This document shows positions 22,932 to 35,100 of a stretch of 64,000 nucleotides of DNA, in pieces (positions within the stretch are counted from its first letter, which is position 1; every line of letters begins with the position of its first letter). The notes below the pieces were generated by a model that was not told the DNA's origin, did no database searches, and saw only the letters and a program-made list of their open reading frames with translations. The position numbers and the translations under genes are program-made. The stretch spans positions 1,550,001-1,614,000 of the forward strand of contig WIUZ02000003.1 in the NCBI GenBank assembly GCA_015956445.1, in the 5' to 3' direction. The DNA is from Thelephora terrestris (Eukaryota; Basidiomycota; Agaricomycetes; Thelephorales; Thelephoraceae).

Positions 22932-25854
22932 TGGTAGAAATAGACCTTCGCGAAAGTGAGCTACAACCTTAACTGCGATTGATGGTAGCTGATAAGGTGA
23001 TCCAGTCGATTTCACCTCGCTTGGTCCCGAGAACCTGCTCAGGCTGGGGCAAGACTTCATGCGCGCATTACCCTCCGTCACACGGGATCTCCCAAGATCG
23101 AGAGTGGAGGAAGGTTTGGTGGACCTGATATCTGAAACGGTTGAGAGACATGGAACATCCAAAACGAGTTTGTCCTTACAGGATGCGACGGAGTTGGCGG
23201 ACACATTTCGCCAGGTATATCCATATCCCCCCCATTTAGACCTTCTATCGGCCTCTGAATGGGCATGTTTGCGGCCAGGCCTCACTCCGCCTCCAACTCA
23301 GCGATTCTTCCATGCGAGACCTGTGGATCAGACTCTATGTCCACGCCCTCCTCCGTGGATCGTACATTTTCACTGACCTACAATTCCCGGAGCCGCCTGC
23401 TGAATCACCCACTTTTGAGCGTTCTGGATTCGTAGACGTTTGGAGGGGTGAATACCACGGAAACCCTGTGTGTATCAAGTTTATTCGAACACGCGAAAAG
23501 GCCAATCTGCGGAAAATGAAAAAGGTACACGAATCACTTTTCCAACCGGAATTAAACTCACCGCCCATCCTGCCAGATCTTTCATCAAGAAGGTCAAGTG
23601 TGCAAGAATTTTTCCCACCCAAATATACTTCCCGTCGTTCAAGTTTCGCAGGATCTGTTCCCGTTTTGTATCATGAGCCCATGGATGCCAGGAGGAAACA
23701 TCATGCAGTACACGCAGAAGAATCCGAGTGCCAATCGGCTAATGCTGGTATGTGTCCATCGAGGATGGTGAGGACACCTACTGACCGTGTACACAATAGC
23801 TCGCGGAAGTCTGCCACGGCCTCTCCCATCTTCATGGGTTAAATATTCCGCACGGTTGTATTGCTCCGGTAGGCGAACTGAAACAATTTGTCCGCCTGCA
23901 CAAACACTAATGCGTGGTACATCAAGAATAACATCCTGATTACCCGAGACGGTCGAGCCTGCCTCGGGGACTTTGGTGTTGTGGAGGGTTTCGGTGAACT
24001 GCCGTATACCAGGTTTAAGCTGGGAACTATGCGTTACATGGCCGTGGAACGGCTTGACCTTACCGGTAGCCCCGCCTCGAAAGAAAGTGACGTTTACTCC
24101 CTTGCAATGACGGCCTTCACTGTGCGTTCCTCCCCTGTTGTTCAGCAGACAGAAATTTGACGAATGTTCTATATCAGGTACTGACAGGGATCACTCCGTA
24201 TATTGACGTTAATGGCTATATTACTCTCATCGTACGCATTAAATCTGGTGACCGGCCGTCCCGTCCGACGAACCTGGCTGGGTCTCGATTAATGCCAGAT
24301 GACGTCTGGGATATGATTACGAGCTGCTGGAACGATGTCCCAGGCCTACGATCGGACATTTCCTCTATGTATGAGGTATTTTTGGCATCAAGTCTCCAGG
24401 AGGTCCACAGAGTCAAGACAGGTAATCTAATCCCTCAAACCTCTGGTAACCCCGCCACGGCTGAAAGTTCCCAGACATAAGAACAGGAGAAAGAAAGCGC
24501 AGCAGCAAAAAAATCCGTTCGCGACTTGCCGATTTCTTTCAGTCTCTACTGGTTTCGGAACCAGAGATAAAGAGGCTCGTTAACGATATGGATCAGGTAG
24601 GCTCTTCGCACCCGCCCTTTCCTACTGCTAGGATAACGTAAGCCGCAGCGTCTAGAGAATCAAACCATGTCGGATAAGGAACGACGGAGGCTGTTCAATG
24701 AACTTTGCAAAACCTGCAGCCGACGTCGTGTCATTCCAGATTCCATGTATATCCCAGACCGTTCGAACGAAGCTACTGTCGAATACACGGGGGGATTTGC
24801 CACCGTATCGAGAAGCGCATATGGAGGGCACCAGGTTGCAATCAAGGTTATCAACGTATACACCAACACCTTGAACACCACCCGCAGCGTGAGTGTTCTG
24901 CTACTTCCGTCGTCGTATTCAACTGTATAGATGCATCGCAGGGATTTTGTAGAGAGGTGGTGGCCTGGAAACACCTCCGGCATCCGAACATCTTGCCGCT
25001 GCTTGGAGTGACGTTTGACGATGATTACTTTTCCATGGTCTCCGAGTGGATGGACAATGGAAACATCAATGAGTTCATTCTAAAGGATCCTGATGCGAAT
25101 CGAACTGCACTTGTACGTATCCGCGCCTGATCCCGGTTAGTGTCTAACTACTCCCCTCGGGTAGCTGGCAGACGTTGCGAACGGCTTGAAGTATATGCAC
25201 GACCTCTCGATCGTCCACGGAGACATCAAGGGGGTGCACAGCTCTCTTACAATTGAATGTCTGCACCAGCTCACTGCTTTTGAAGGCTAACATCCTGATC
25301 AACAAGGACCGGCGAGGCTGTATTGCCGATTTCAGCCTTACGACGATAACTGGCGTCGGAAGCCACCCCGCTCATGGAGTAACTCCAATCGCCACGACGT
25401 TCTCGGGTGATACGCTGATGTCGTTTACTGCTGGCGGGACCTATCGGTGGATGAGTCCTGAACTTCTGGACCCAGATCAGTTTGGAATACCCAAAGAAGA
25501 AGAAGGCAGGCCGACAAGACAGTCTGACTGCTACGCCCTCGGAATGGTCATCTACGAAGTGGGTATCTATGTTGGCAAATTCGTATCACTGACGGCCAAC
25601 CGGGAATGCTCCAGGTTTTGTGTGGACATTCCCCATTCATTGAAAAAGAAAATAGCTTGATGCTTACGAGTGAAATCGTCAATGGGGTCAGGCCGACCAA
25701 ACCGGAGGGGGCAGAGCGCCTTGGGTTCAACAACGAGCTGTGGACGATCGTTGAACGGTGCTGGCAAGGAATTATTGTTGAGCGGCCCGGCATAGATGAT
25801 ATTCTTTCCTGTTTGAATGATGCTACGGCCTTCTGGTACATGAGGGAGCTCTAG
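22932..25854 (+). CDS. Pseudokinase-kinase tandem protein (TKL-like), copy 1
   Basis: Many short exons encode two kinase domains. Domain 1 has a VAIK-like Lys in NPVCIKFIRT, then SHPNILP, MSPWMPGGNIMQY, HGLNIPHGCIAP (Cys at 23857-23859 where fungal TKL kinases have Asp in HGD) and an intact LGDFG; it should be catalytically weak or dead. A linker exon (SLLVSEPEIKRLVNDMDQ) and the exon around 24667 join the halves. Domain 2 has VAIKVINV, HPNILPLLGV, IVHGDIKG with its Asp (25222-25224), IADFS in place of DFG, and MSPELLDP, ending ATAFWYMREL at 25854. Architecture resembles JAK-type pseudokinase-kinase pairs, by analogy only. The 5' end is uncertain: the ATG at 22932 leads to an early stop not present in copy 3, so the true start may be further downstream (kinase-1 frame visible from about 23310). 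Confidence 0.7.
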
Positions 25855-26035
25855 CTAATGATCCTATCTTCTCTCGTAGCCAACCAAGTACATACCTTCC
25901 GTTACATCCAATCAAATTATTAGGTACAAGATCTGTCTGGCTTCGCCACGGCAAATTCATATGAACATTGAGAGTGTGAATTACACTAAAAAAAGGGCCG
26001 CCTTGGTGTCTGCCGAAACCTTGCGTGCCAACTTT

Positions 26036-26110
26036 CGAACGTGCTACCATTGTTGGGAGTAACGATGGATGATACCCTTTCCCTCTTCTCAATGGCACCA
26101 GAGTTCATGG
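26036..26110 (+). pseudogene. Kinase domain fragment
   Basis: A short stretch reads NVLPLLGVTMDD followed by FSMAPEFM, matching the beta4-hinge part of kinase domain 2 of the neighbouring gene. Nothing before or after continues the domain, so it is a broken remnant of a further kinase copy next to the retrotransposon. Confidence 0.5.
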
Positions 26111-26543
26111 GAATTGTTTCGAGCCTGTGGGGCTTCATTTCTATCGTCTACGACACCATAAAGTTATTGGAACATCATGCTTTTCTGCGCCCCCTGCTAG
26201 AAACCACCAAATATTTCTTTCCACTCTGTCTCACCGTCGATTCGAGGGTTGGCTTTACATGAGACGGTGTGGGGGAGATGTAAACTTCGGGGTGGGAACC
26301 TCCAGTAATAACGCGAGAAACCGCCCGAACCCAGCCACCGTCTCCCGCGCCCGACCCGCGCCTGAAATCACGATGACTCTGGGCAACAGGCGTTGGTTTA
26401 ATCAGGAAAGGAAAAATGAGCAGGAAAATCCGGCTCCACGACTCGAGTACTCAAGGTTAGCTGCGGAATCGGACAAGTAGAGAAGGGTGCTTTCGAGCAG
26501 GTGGTCGACTTGGCTTTTTGAAGTTGATCGATTGATCGACAAC

Positions 26544-26691
26544 TCTTTGCTGTCGCTCTCGAGATAGTTTTCGAGAGATCAAATATATAGGTATTTGCTA
26601 AGAACATGCGAGAGGTAATCTGAGAGAGTATACTGGGCGAAAGCCCGCAGGGCTTCCAGGCCGAGGAAATTGGGGTTAGAGACCAGCTGCG
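26544..26691 (-). repeat. Split direct repeat B2 of the DIRS-like element
   Basis: Identical by eye to 26963-27110. Its outer edge marks the 3' end of the retrotransposon. Confidence 0.85.
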
Positions 26692-26811
26692 TGGGCGGGA
26701 GGGTCCACGAAGCTGGCTCTAAGGTCCCTTCCTACGGTCAAAAACTGTGAGTCAGTGAGTGTGAAGACGAGTGCTCTTCGTTCGTCTTCACGAAGTGGAG
26801 TGGTGGGTGGG

Positions 26812-26966
26812 GAAAAGAAAGAGAGAAGGGCGAAGACGGAGACTGGACTTGCGCGAGTATGTGGTCGTGCACTCGGAAGAGGGTCACGGGCCGCATCACT
26901 CCCGCGCGGCAAAGACATAAGTCTCTTGCTTCGATCATGCCTCTCTTTGCCGAGACTGGCAATCTT
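26812..26966 (-). repeat. Split direct repeat A2 of the DIRS-like element
   Basis: Identical by eye to 43805-43959. Between A2 and B2 lie about 120 unique bases, including an inverted repeat near 26760-26792. Confidence 0.85.
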
Positions 26967-27110
26967 TGCTGTCGCTCTCGAGATAGTTTTCGAGAGATCA
27001 AATATATAGGTATTTGCTAAGAACATGCGAGAGGTAATCTGAGAGAGTATACTGGGCGAAAGCCCGCAGGGCTTCCAGGCCGAGGAAATTGGGGTTAGAG
27101 ACCAGCTGCG
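26963..27110 (-). repeat. Split direct repeat B1 of the DIRS-like element
   Basis: Second copy of the 148 bp repeat, abutting A2. The two repeats share the four bases TCTT at their junction. Confidence 0.85.
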
Positions 27111-27318
27111 TTACCCGCGGATTAGGAGACCTGTCGACGCATGAGTCAGTTGTTGGCTCGAGACCCGGATTTCTAGTCGGCTGATCTCCGTTACTCACTC
27201 AGCGGATGGGCGGCATGGCGTAACGAACGAACGTCTCGTAAGCCTTTGGGTCCGCCTGGATGTATGGTGCCATAATTTGGGCGTGCTTCCTGAGGTAGGC
27301 CCTAAACGCTTCGCTTTG

Positions 27319-28749
27319 TCATCTTCCCTTGGCTTTGACAACGTCAAAGGGAACTCCTCGCAGGAGGTATTCCAAGGTCGATCCAACACGAATGCCGTGT
27401 CCCGAAAGCTGCGGGAGACCCAGATCGCCTACGATCTTGTTGATCCGGGTGATGAAAACGGCGCGACTCATGGGTCGCATGGTTTTCCCGTGTTTGTGAG
27501 CGAAGAGGTGTTGTTTGGGAGCAGGATTGTTGACTTTCAGGTGATTCTTCATGGCGGCCAGGGGATCGACAATTCCGTCCTGTCTTGCCCAGAATATCTC
27601 TTCACCTCTTTCCTTGGCGGTTTTGGTCCAAGGAAGGAAGATGGTGGATTGTTCAAGTTGGTTTCTGTCACGATTGGAGAGCGTTAGGTTTTCCACCTTG
27701 GTATGGATGGAAGGGTTGAAACCGTCTAACCTCGGGACGGTGACCTCTCCCAAACGAGCGGTGCCCCAGAAAGCCGTTGTGAGGCAGGCTAAGACGGCAG
27801 TGTCTTTCGGGTCCGAAGGGTTGAGCGCCGCGCAAATCTTTGTGACATAGGCAATGGTCCAGGCCTCCTTCTGCTTTTTCTTGGATTCCATAGGCGTCAG
27901 TTTGTTGCCGGCCTCGAACAAGGTCTTGATTTCCATGTCGTTAACCTTCCATTCGATCCCATGTATGATGTGCCATGCGCGGATGCCGTAGATGTAGTTT
28001 CTTATTGCTCCACCCCCATATGTCCCGATAAGGAAAGCAATGAAAGATGCGAGGACGTTTGGGTTGACAGGTGCACGGTGATCCTCAGGAATGTCCTTGA
28101 AATCACAGAAGAAGTGGAAGGCAAAGAGGCCTGTGCCGTATACGTTCCTGGTGTTGGGGGCATATGCCTCTTCCAAAGCGGCCTTGATCCTGCGAAAATC
28201 GTCCCCGTCCAGATTTGTCGGGAGTCCGTTTTCGTTGAGCGTGACTCGTGAGTTTGTCGGTGTCCAGACTTTTAAGCGATCGCCAAGGTTGCAATCCATC
28301 GGGCGGAGTGGGGAGGGTCTCAGACGAGGTAGTTGGTTATCGTCTAAGAGTGGGGCATATTGTTCTTCGTGGCTGGGCGTGGCCTTCAGGAGTGCTTCAA
28401 GGAGACGTGGTCGTTTCGGAGGCTTCGCCGGATCGTTCGTCAGCTTCGGCATTGGCCCGGTGTCGACGATGGCGCTCTGCTGGGGAAAGGCTCTCATTGG
28501 ATGTTTGAGGAAGGCATTGAGTAGGATCTCGTTCACGGGGTTGGAGGGGGGTGTCGAAGTTCGTAACAAAGGGTTGGATCTCTTCTGGTATGTCGATGGG
28601 GGGAAGTAGGAGTCGCTTTGGGGGATAATGACCTCTGGAGGGTGCGTCGGCAGGGTTGTTAGTTGTGTGGATGTATCGTGTGGTAAGGACGGTGTCTTTG
28701 CTTTCCAGCAAGTCATGGATGCGTTTGAAGACCCTATTGGTCTCTGCAT
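27319..28749 (-). CDS. Tyrosine recombinase of the DIRS-like retrotransposon
   Basis: A long open frame on the minus strand encodes a phage-integrase-fold recombinase. A Pro-rich leader is followed by an N-terminal SAM-like helical domain (TRNVYGTGLFAFHFFCDF) and a catalytic domain with ACLTTAFWGTARLGEV (first Arg) and LSGHGIRVGSTLEYLLRG (HxxR box). DIRS elements use this enzyme to insert circular cDNA without target duplications. The frame as seen looks open. Confidence 0.85.
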   Translation of the reverse strand: MQRPIGSSNASMTCWKAKTPSLPHDTSTQLTTLPTHPPEVIIPQSDSYFPPSTYQKRSNPLLRTSTPPSNPVNEILLNAFLKHPMRAFPQQSAIVDTGPMPKLTNDPAKPPKRPRLLEALLKATPSHEEQYAPLLDDNQLPRLRPSPLRPMDCNLGDRLKVWTPTNSRVTLNENGLPTNLDGDDFRRIKAALEEAYAPNTRNVYGTGLFAFHFFCDFKDIPEDHRAPVNPNVLASFIAFLIGTYGGGAIRNYIYGIRAWHIIHGIEWKVNDMEIKTLFEAGNKLTPMESKKKQKEAWTIAYVTKICAALNPSDPKDTAVLACLTTAFWGTARLGEVTVPRLDGFNPSIHTKVENLTLSNRDRNQLEQSTIFLPWTKTAKERGEEIFWARQDGIVDPLAAMKNHLKVNNPAPKQHLFAHKHGKTMRPMSRAVFITRINKIVGDLGLPQLSGHGIRVGSTLEYLLRGVPFDVVKAKGR

Positions 28750-29090
28750 TGCGACTCCTTCCTGTCCACCATCATCAGAAAAGGTGGCAGGGTACTTAAT
28801 TTGCGGTTGTCTGTGCTTATCCAGCGAATAAGCATGGATAATCTAATTGTATAACCTAGGTCACGAAATTATACAATCTCGACACATCTTATGTCAATTC
28901 CGTGAATTGTTTTTCGGGCGGTTTACGCAGTAGAAAATAAGGTCAATTAAAACTCAGATAAGACGTGGGTAAACTAGGGATAATGACGGAGTAATCAAGG
29001 AATAGGGAGCATGCAACCAAGAGATAATTGTTCGACAAGTTGGAATCAAGTACGGGCGGCTAATAACGGGGTGTCTAGATCTGCGGCTAA

Positions 29091-31917
29091 CTACAACAAA
29101 GCAGGGGTCGGGGATGGGGGATCTTCAAGGAGCCATGCTTCATGCTCCTCCTCTGCAACCGCTCCTGCCTCAACCTGTGCGTCGCGTGCACGAGCATCTT
29201 GGAGCCGAACGAGGGCCTCGAATATTGCCTTCCAGTTGTCGTCAGTAAGGCCAGCTACCCTCTTGAGATACTTCTCCGTTGCTGGAAGACAGTTTGCAGA
29301 CGAGAACTCTTTTGAACTTGGGACGTAATCACCACTGCGGTGCAAAATGTAACCGCGTTCAACCTGGAAGAGATTCAGTAAATATTTATTGGATTGAGAG
29401 AGAAGAGAGAGAACTCACAGCGGCGGCAGCAAGTGCGAGCGCACCAGCTGGGTGCCCGAGATCTTCAGAAGGGAGTCGGACTCGGATACCGTGTGAAGAG
29501 AAGTATGTGGCGAAAGCACGAAGAACTGGGATGGACTGAAATAGGCCTCGGCGTTTCTAAGATCTGCTGTTAATTGGGCTGGGTCCACAAGAAAGACGGG
29601 GCACTTACTTCATCATAATATCTCTCTTCACCATTGGGAAGCTCAATGGTTCCAGGCCGGAAGTATTCCCAGATGAATGGATATTGACCGGAAGCGAGGA
29701 GAGTCTCGATGTAGGCTGACCTTGCCGCCTTGGAGTCAAGCATCCGTTTGTTGTATTGCGCAGGGATGTACTCGATGGCTGCAGCAAGTCCCTCAGAACC
29801 GATCTGGTTTCGAATGACACCAAGGTCACGGTTGGTCTGTGGGGTGAAGTATCACTGGGGGCAAGGGGTCAAATACCCAGTGGGTACATGCTGAATACAT
29901 TGTGATCACAGTCAAAAAGTGATCACAATGTGCCCAGTGGGGAAAATTTGAATACATTCAAAATGTACCTGGCCATGTGAACCCAATGTGCCCAGTGGGC
30001 ACATTTTGATTGCGATCACAATGTACCCATCAATGTGATCTCAATGTGCCTGCTGTGCACATTTTAATTTCTTTCACAATGTCCCCATCAATGTGTTCTC
30101 AATGTACCCAGCTCATTACATAATAGTTTCTTTCACAATGTTGTCCACAATGTGTCCAGCATGTGGCTGAGCCACTCATTCAAACTTCTTTCACAAAGTA
30201 TCCAGTGATGTGTCTAGAATGTGTACAGCCATACACATAGTGATTTCTTTGAAAGTTCATGATGAAATTGAACAATATTGTGATTACATTGTGATTACTT
30301 CAAAAAGAACCCCCTGGGGACATTATGGACACATCACTGGATACTTTGTGAAAGAAGTTTGAATGAGTGGCTCAGCCACATGCTGGACACATTGTGGACA
30401 ACATTGTGAAAGAAACTATTATGTAATGAGCTGGGTACATTGAGAACACATTGATGGGGACATTGTGAAAGAAATTAAAATGTGCACAGCAGGCACATTG
30501 AGATCACATTGATGTGTACATTGTGATCGCAATCAAAATGTCCCCACTGGGCACATTGAGATCACATTGATGGGTACATTGTGATCGCAATCAAAATGTG
30601 CCCACTGGGCACATTGGGTTCACATGGCCAGGTACATTTTGAATGTATTCAAATTTTCCCCACTGGGCACATTGTGATCACTTTTTGACTGTGATCACAA
30701 TGTATTCAGCATGTACCCACTGGGTATTTGACCCCTTGCCCCCAGTGTATGTTAATGTGGTGATGAGCTCGATGACACGAAACACTTACCGGGTGAATGA
30801 CAGCATCGTTTGCTTGGAGGCGGTATGGGGAGCCGGGGTAGACGACAGAAAACTCTTGCTGGTATATAGGAAGCAGGGGGTTAGACCATGGTGACCTGCC
30901 GGAGAGAACGAGCTTGATGATGTGTCGAATAAAGGTGTCACGGAAGCCAACCGACAGGTTGAACGGCAGGTCCTTTTGTCCAGGAGCCTGAAATTTCCCG
31001 GTGTCGTCCTTGAGTTTCTTCACTTGAAGCGAGTAGATTGCTGGCGGGGGCGTAGCTGCTGCTTGGAAAGATTGCATGTCATCAAAAGCTTGGTGACCTT
31101 GGACGTTGTACTGGAATGGGAAAGATGATTGACCAACGAGTGGATTGATGGTATCTAGTGTGGGCGTCATAGGGTTGGGCAGGCCTGCACCCGACGCGAT
31201 TGGAAATGATTTGTATTGCCAAGACATCGGACTGACAACATGGGACGAAGATGATGGCGTCGAGTATGTTGTGTGGGATGAGAGCGTTGGGGTGGGAGTG
31301 TGTGTTGGGGTGGAGAAGAGCGTTGAGGTGGGTGACTGGTGACCAAGAAGTGGGTTCGTGTTCCCAAGGACATGAGGCCAATGGTTCACAAGGCCGGATG
31401 GCTTGTTTCGAATTGTTGGCTGGATGTTGTTGAATGAGGCGTGCGCCTTGGTACGCTTCAGGGCCCTGGGTGAGTGAAGGGAGTGAGCCATCAACGAAAG
31501 TATCGCTGTTCATGCGCACGTACCGGGGATCATAGGAGCTTAAGGGGATTCGCTTTCCACCCACAAATACGTACTCCTCTGTGTCTACCTCGGTTGGGGC
31601 CTCGGATCCAATGACCAGTCGGTCAACATCCTCAGGGCTACTATCTCTCGAAAACTAGGTCGTATTAGATATCAGCGAGAGGAATGCGAGTGGTTGAATC
31701 ATCAACTTACCAGTGGCTCCTTTGAAACAGCGGCAGCATCATCGTCCGGATGCTCGAGTGAGGCAAGACGTGCCTCGAGTAAACGAATCTGGTCGGCCTT
31801 TGACAACGCCTTGGCTTGGCGCTTCTTGGACGGAATACCTGCCTTGAGTTTAGCAGCTTCTGTCATGACAGGCGCTCCCGGGTTGGTAGTCTTGTTCTTT
31901 AGGCGAGTTCCAACCAT
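29091..31917 (-). CDS. DUF6532-like protein carried by Plavaka transposon 1
   Basis: The minus-strand gene starts at 31917 (MVGTRLKNKTTNPGAPV), with a short coiled coil (LSKADQIRLLEARLASLE). A Ser/Pro/Asn-rich middle follows, then a C-terminal domain: VGFRDTFIRHIIKLVLSG, PYRLQANDAVIHP, then after splicing TNRDLGVIRNQIGSEGL, LFQSIPVLRAFATYFFSHG, LGHPAGALALAAAAVERG and a final helix ending at 29091. The order of blocks, with a Phe-Phe motif followed by an Ala-rich ALxAxA helix, fits DUF6532, a basidiomycete domain of unknown function. A foldback element (29853-30747) lies wholly inside one intron, between a GTAAGT donor and a CACAG acceptor, so the gene may still be spliceable. Exon edges in the middle part are approximate. 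Confidence 0.65.
29853..30747. mobile_element. CACTG-ended foldback element 1 (CACTA-like MITE)
   Basis: 895 bp that is almost one perfect palindrome, with arms of roughly 430 bp. It begins CACTGGGGGCAAGGGGTC and ends with the reverse complement. TAT flanks both sides (29850-29852 and 30748-30750), a 3-bp target duplication typical of CACTA/En-Spm elements. It is non-coding and made of degenerate cacattgtgatcaca-type words. It sits in an intron of the DUF6532-like gene. Confidence 0.92.
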
Positions 31918-32401
31918 GGAAAAAAAAACGGACTAAAGAGTGGTGAGTTGGATACCAAGATGTAGGACAGATGGAATAAGGAGAGTGGGGGATACGGGGG
32001 TGGGGAATATATAAAAAATGGAATAGCGTGGTGATCTGCTTACCTGTCCCATCTTATAGTGCCACGAAAATTTGAAGCGAAGTGCTTGGCTGCAAATTGG
32101 TTGGTGGAGTTGAGCCTTCCCTTCTGTGCGCACAGACCATGCACCAGGAACGACCGCACACGTTGGCCAGTCTTGATGCCTCCCCTACAATCCAAGTGGT
32201 CACCGGTCAGGTTTTTGTCAGGAACATGGTATTTTTAAACTTTTTATAACACACTCGTTCTTTGAACTCTTCTTACCATTTCTTATGTTTGAATGCTTCA
32301 CACTCCTTATCCTTCACACCAATCATTCAAAACACACAAACGCGCGTACCATTCCCAGCGAATCGTAACAACATGGCTATATACGGTGCTATCCAAACTC
32401 A

Positions 32402-35100
32402 TCAAAAGTCGACTCTATCTACGGCAGGCCGCATGGTCATCAAACGTCCATCCCGGAGATCGTAGTGCTGGCCCCTCCTCGCAAGGACCTCCCCGAACAT
32501 GGCGTCACCATCCTCGGCACTCAGCTGAACGACGAGTTCAAGCTGATAGGAAGAGATGCCTTCGAGCGGACCGATCAGCCTCCCAGATGTCACCGAACTC
32601 TGGAACACCTGGTCCCACATCTCCATCACCGGGTGACTGCTCGGCAGCACTATCGACGTAGTCGACGAGCGACCCTCCGTCTCCCTCGTCGGACCCCTGG
32701 GTGGGATCCTGTCTTGCGAGTCTAACACTGGGGACAAGGGGTCAAATACCCGGTGGGTACATGCTGAACACATTGTGATCACAGTCAACAAGTGATCACA
32801 ATGTGCCCAGTGGGGGAAATTTGAATACATTCAAAATGTGCCTGGCCATGTAAGTCCAATGTGCCCAGTAGGCACATTTTGATTGTAATCACAATGTACC
32901 CATCAATGTGATCTCAATGTGCCCACTGGGGAAATTTTGATTGCAATCACAATGTACACATCAATGTGAACTCAATGTGCCTGCTGTGCACATTTTAATT
33001 TCTTTCACAATGTTCCCATCAATGTGTTCCCAATGTACCCAGCTCATTACATAATGGTTTCTTTCACAATGTTGTCCACAATGTGTCCAGCATGTGGCTG
33101 AGCCACTCATCCAAACTTCTTTCACAAAGTATCCAGTGATGTGTCCATAATGTCCCCAGGGGGTTCTTTTTGAAGTAATCACAATGCAATCTCAATATTG
33201 TTCAATTTCACCATGAACTTTCAAAGAAATCACTATGTGTTTGGCTGTGCACATTCTAGACACATCACTGGGTAATCTTTGAAAGAATTTTGAATGAGTG
33301 GCTCAGCCACATGCTGGACACATTGTGGACAACATTGTGAAAGAAACCATTATGTAATGAGCTGGGTACATTGGGAACACATTGATGGGAACATTGTGAA
33401 AGAAATTAAAATGTGCACAGCAGGCACATTGAGTTCACATTGATGTGTACATTGTGATTGCAATCAAAATTTCCCCAGTGGGCACATTGAGATCACATTG
33501 ATGGGTACATTGTGATTACAATCAAAATGTGCCTACTGGGCACATTGGACTCACATGGCCAGGCACATTTTGAATGTATTCAAATTTCCCCCACTGGGCA
33601 CATTGTGATCACTTGTTGACTGTGATCACAATGTGTTCAGCATGTACCCACTGGGTATTTGACCCCTTGCCCCCAGTGTAAGCTGGTGGCGAAGCTGGAC
33701 CTCCGACTCGACCTGTCGGTAGGGACGGTTGACCCGATAGCGGAACTTTCGTTCCCGATCTCGACCAGACTGGTCACCATCTGACTCAACTGGACGCGGG
33801 TATGGGTTAGCCGAAGGAGCCATGCGATGAGCAACACGGCGTCGCGAGCGTTTACAACGCTGCCCTGTTGTCACCGGACGTACCTCATTGGCCCTCGGAA
33901 CATCTTCGGCCCGGTCAACCTCCATGACCTCATCCTCGATCTTGACCAGCTGACTGATTGGCTGCAATGGGCAGCGCCGACAGTTCTCCTTGTCGGACTC
34001 GGCCAACGTGGAAGCCGGAGCCGGAGTCGGGCCGGGAACCACGTTCTCTACTGGAGGTGTCGCATAGGACGACGGGTTAGGCGATGGGAGTACCACCTCG
34101 TCGGCGTACTCCAGCTCGAACGGAACGTCGGCAGTCCCCTGACCAACCAATTTCGGACCCTCCCTGCAGTTGCAGGTCTTATCCTGCAAGGACGCGACCT
34201 GCGCTGTCAGCACGGCCACCACATCTTCGAGCTGTTCCGTCTAGGAAAAGTGTCAGCTTTCTTCATTTCGTCTTTCGAGATGAAAAAAGCTACCTTTTCA
34301 TCCCTCCTGGCCAAGGCCCCCTTGATGTTGTTGTCCCTGACCTTCAACCCGGCGACCAACTCTTGATGGTTGGCAACCATCGCCTCCAACGCCTCGTTTG
34401 TCCCTTGCTGGAAAGCGGCCAAAGTCTCCTTCATCAGAAGACCCTCCGCTGACAGACGAAGGACGTCGGCTTTCGCCTCCTTCACCTCGCGCTCCAAACG
34501 TTCAACCTAGGCAGTTTGGTTAGTCGAGAGTCATACTCGGATATTCAAACAGAGAACCTACCCGGCTCTCCCCCTCCCGAACGAGCGACCACAATAACGA
34601 GGTGGCGGCAGTGGCATGGCGGACGGCTCGAGGAACGGTTGCCCCGTGCTCCAACAAGTCCTGATCATAGATCCCTCGTTGCAAGGTGTACCAGAGCTCC
34701 TTTTTGATCGGATGCTCCAACTCCCCGAACCTACCCCTCATCTGGAAGACCACCTTCTCGGCGATCATTGTACGGACCCAGAGCTCATCATCCCAGGTCA
34801 ACCCCATCAAATGAGGGATCGTCTCCCTGAGACGTTCGGCATCCACCTGCTGGACGACCTCCAAGATCTACAAACCGATTAGCTCAACGTCTAAAGCCGA
34901 TGCTGTACGACCTGTACCTAGAGGAAGGTGTTAGTGCAAACACACGAAGCTCTAGACCTCCCCCATACCTGGTCATCCGTGGTATAGGGAGTTCCTGCCG
35001 CGGTGGCATAGGTCTTGCGGGCGGCGACTCGGCGGTCGATACGGGAGATGGTGGATATGCCATTGGCGACCTTGTAGGTATGGTTGTTGGGGAAAGACAT
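32402..35100 (-). CDS. Coiled-coil protein of unknown function inside Plavaka transposon 1, interrupted by a foldback
   Basis: Minus-strand exons begin at 35100 (MSFPNNHTYKVANGIST), then a domain with RLRETIPHLMGLTWDDELW, VFQMRGRFGELEHPIKKEL and RAVRHATAATSLLWSLV, a coiled coil (VERLEREVKEAKADVLRL; about 34500-34290), a leucine-zipper-like helix (LEDVVAVLTAQVASL), and an acidic-to-basic disordered tail (CKRSRRRVAHRM). A foldback element at 32726-33678 cuts this tail; a further open stretch continues to 32402. I do not recognise the family. The DNA-binding-like basic tail and coiled coil are suggestive only. With the foldback in coding sequence, the C-terminus is probably lost. Confidence 0.5.
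32726..33678. mobile_element. CACTG-ended foldback element 2 (CACTA-like MITE)
   Basis: 953 bp of near-perfect palindrome, the same family as 29853-30747. It is flanked by TAA on both sides (32723-32725 and 33679-33681). It is inserted in coding sequence of the coiled-coil gene. Confidence 0.92.

Noticed and set aside
29880-30740. Open frames within the foldback elements
   Set aside because: They are short, differ between the two arms and follow the palindrome; no coding character.
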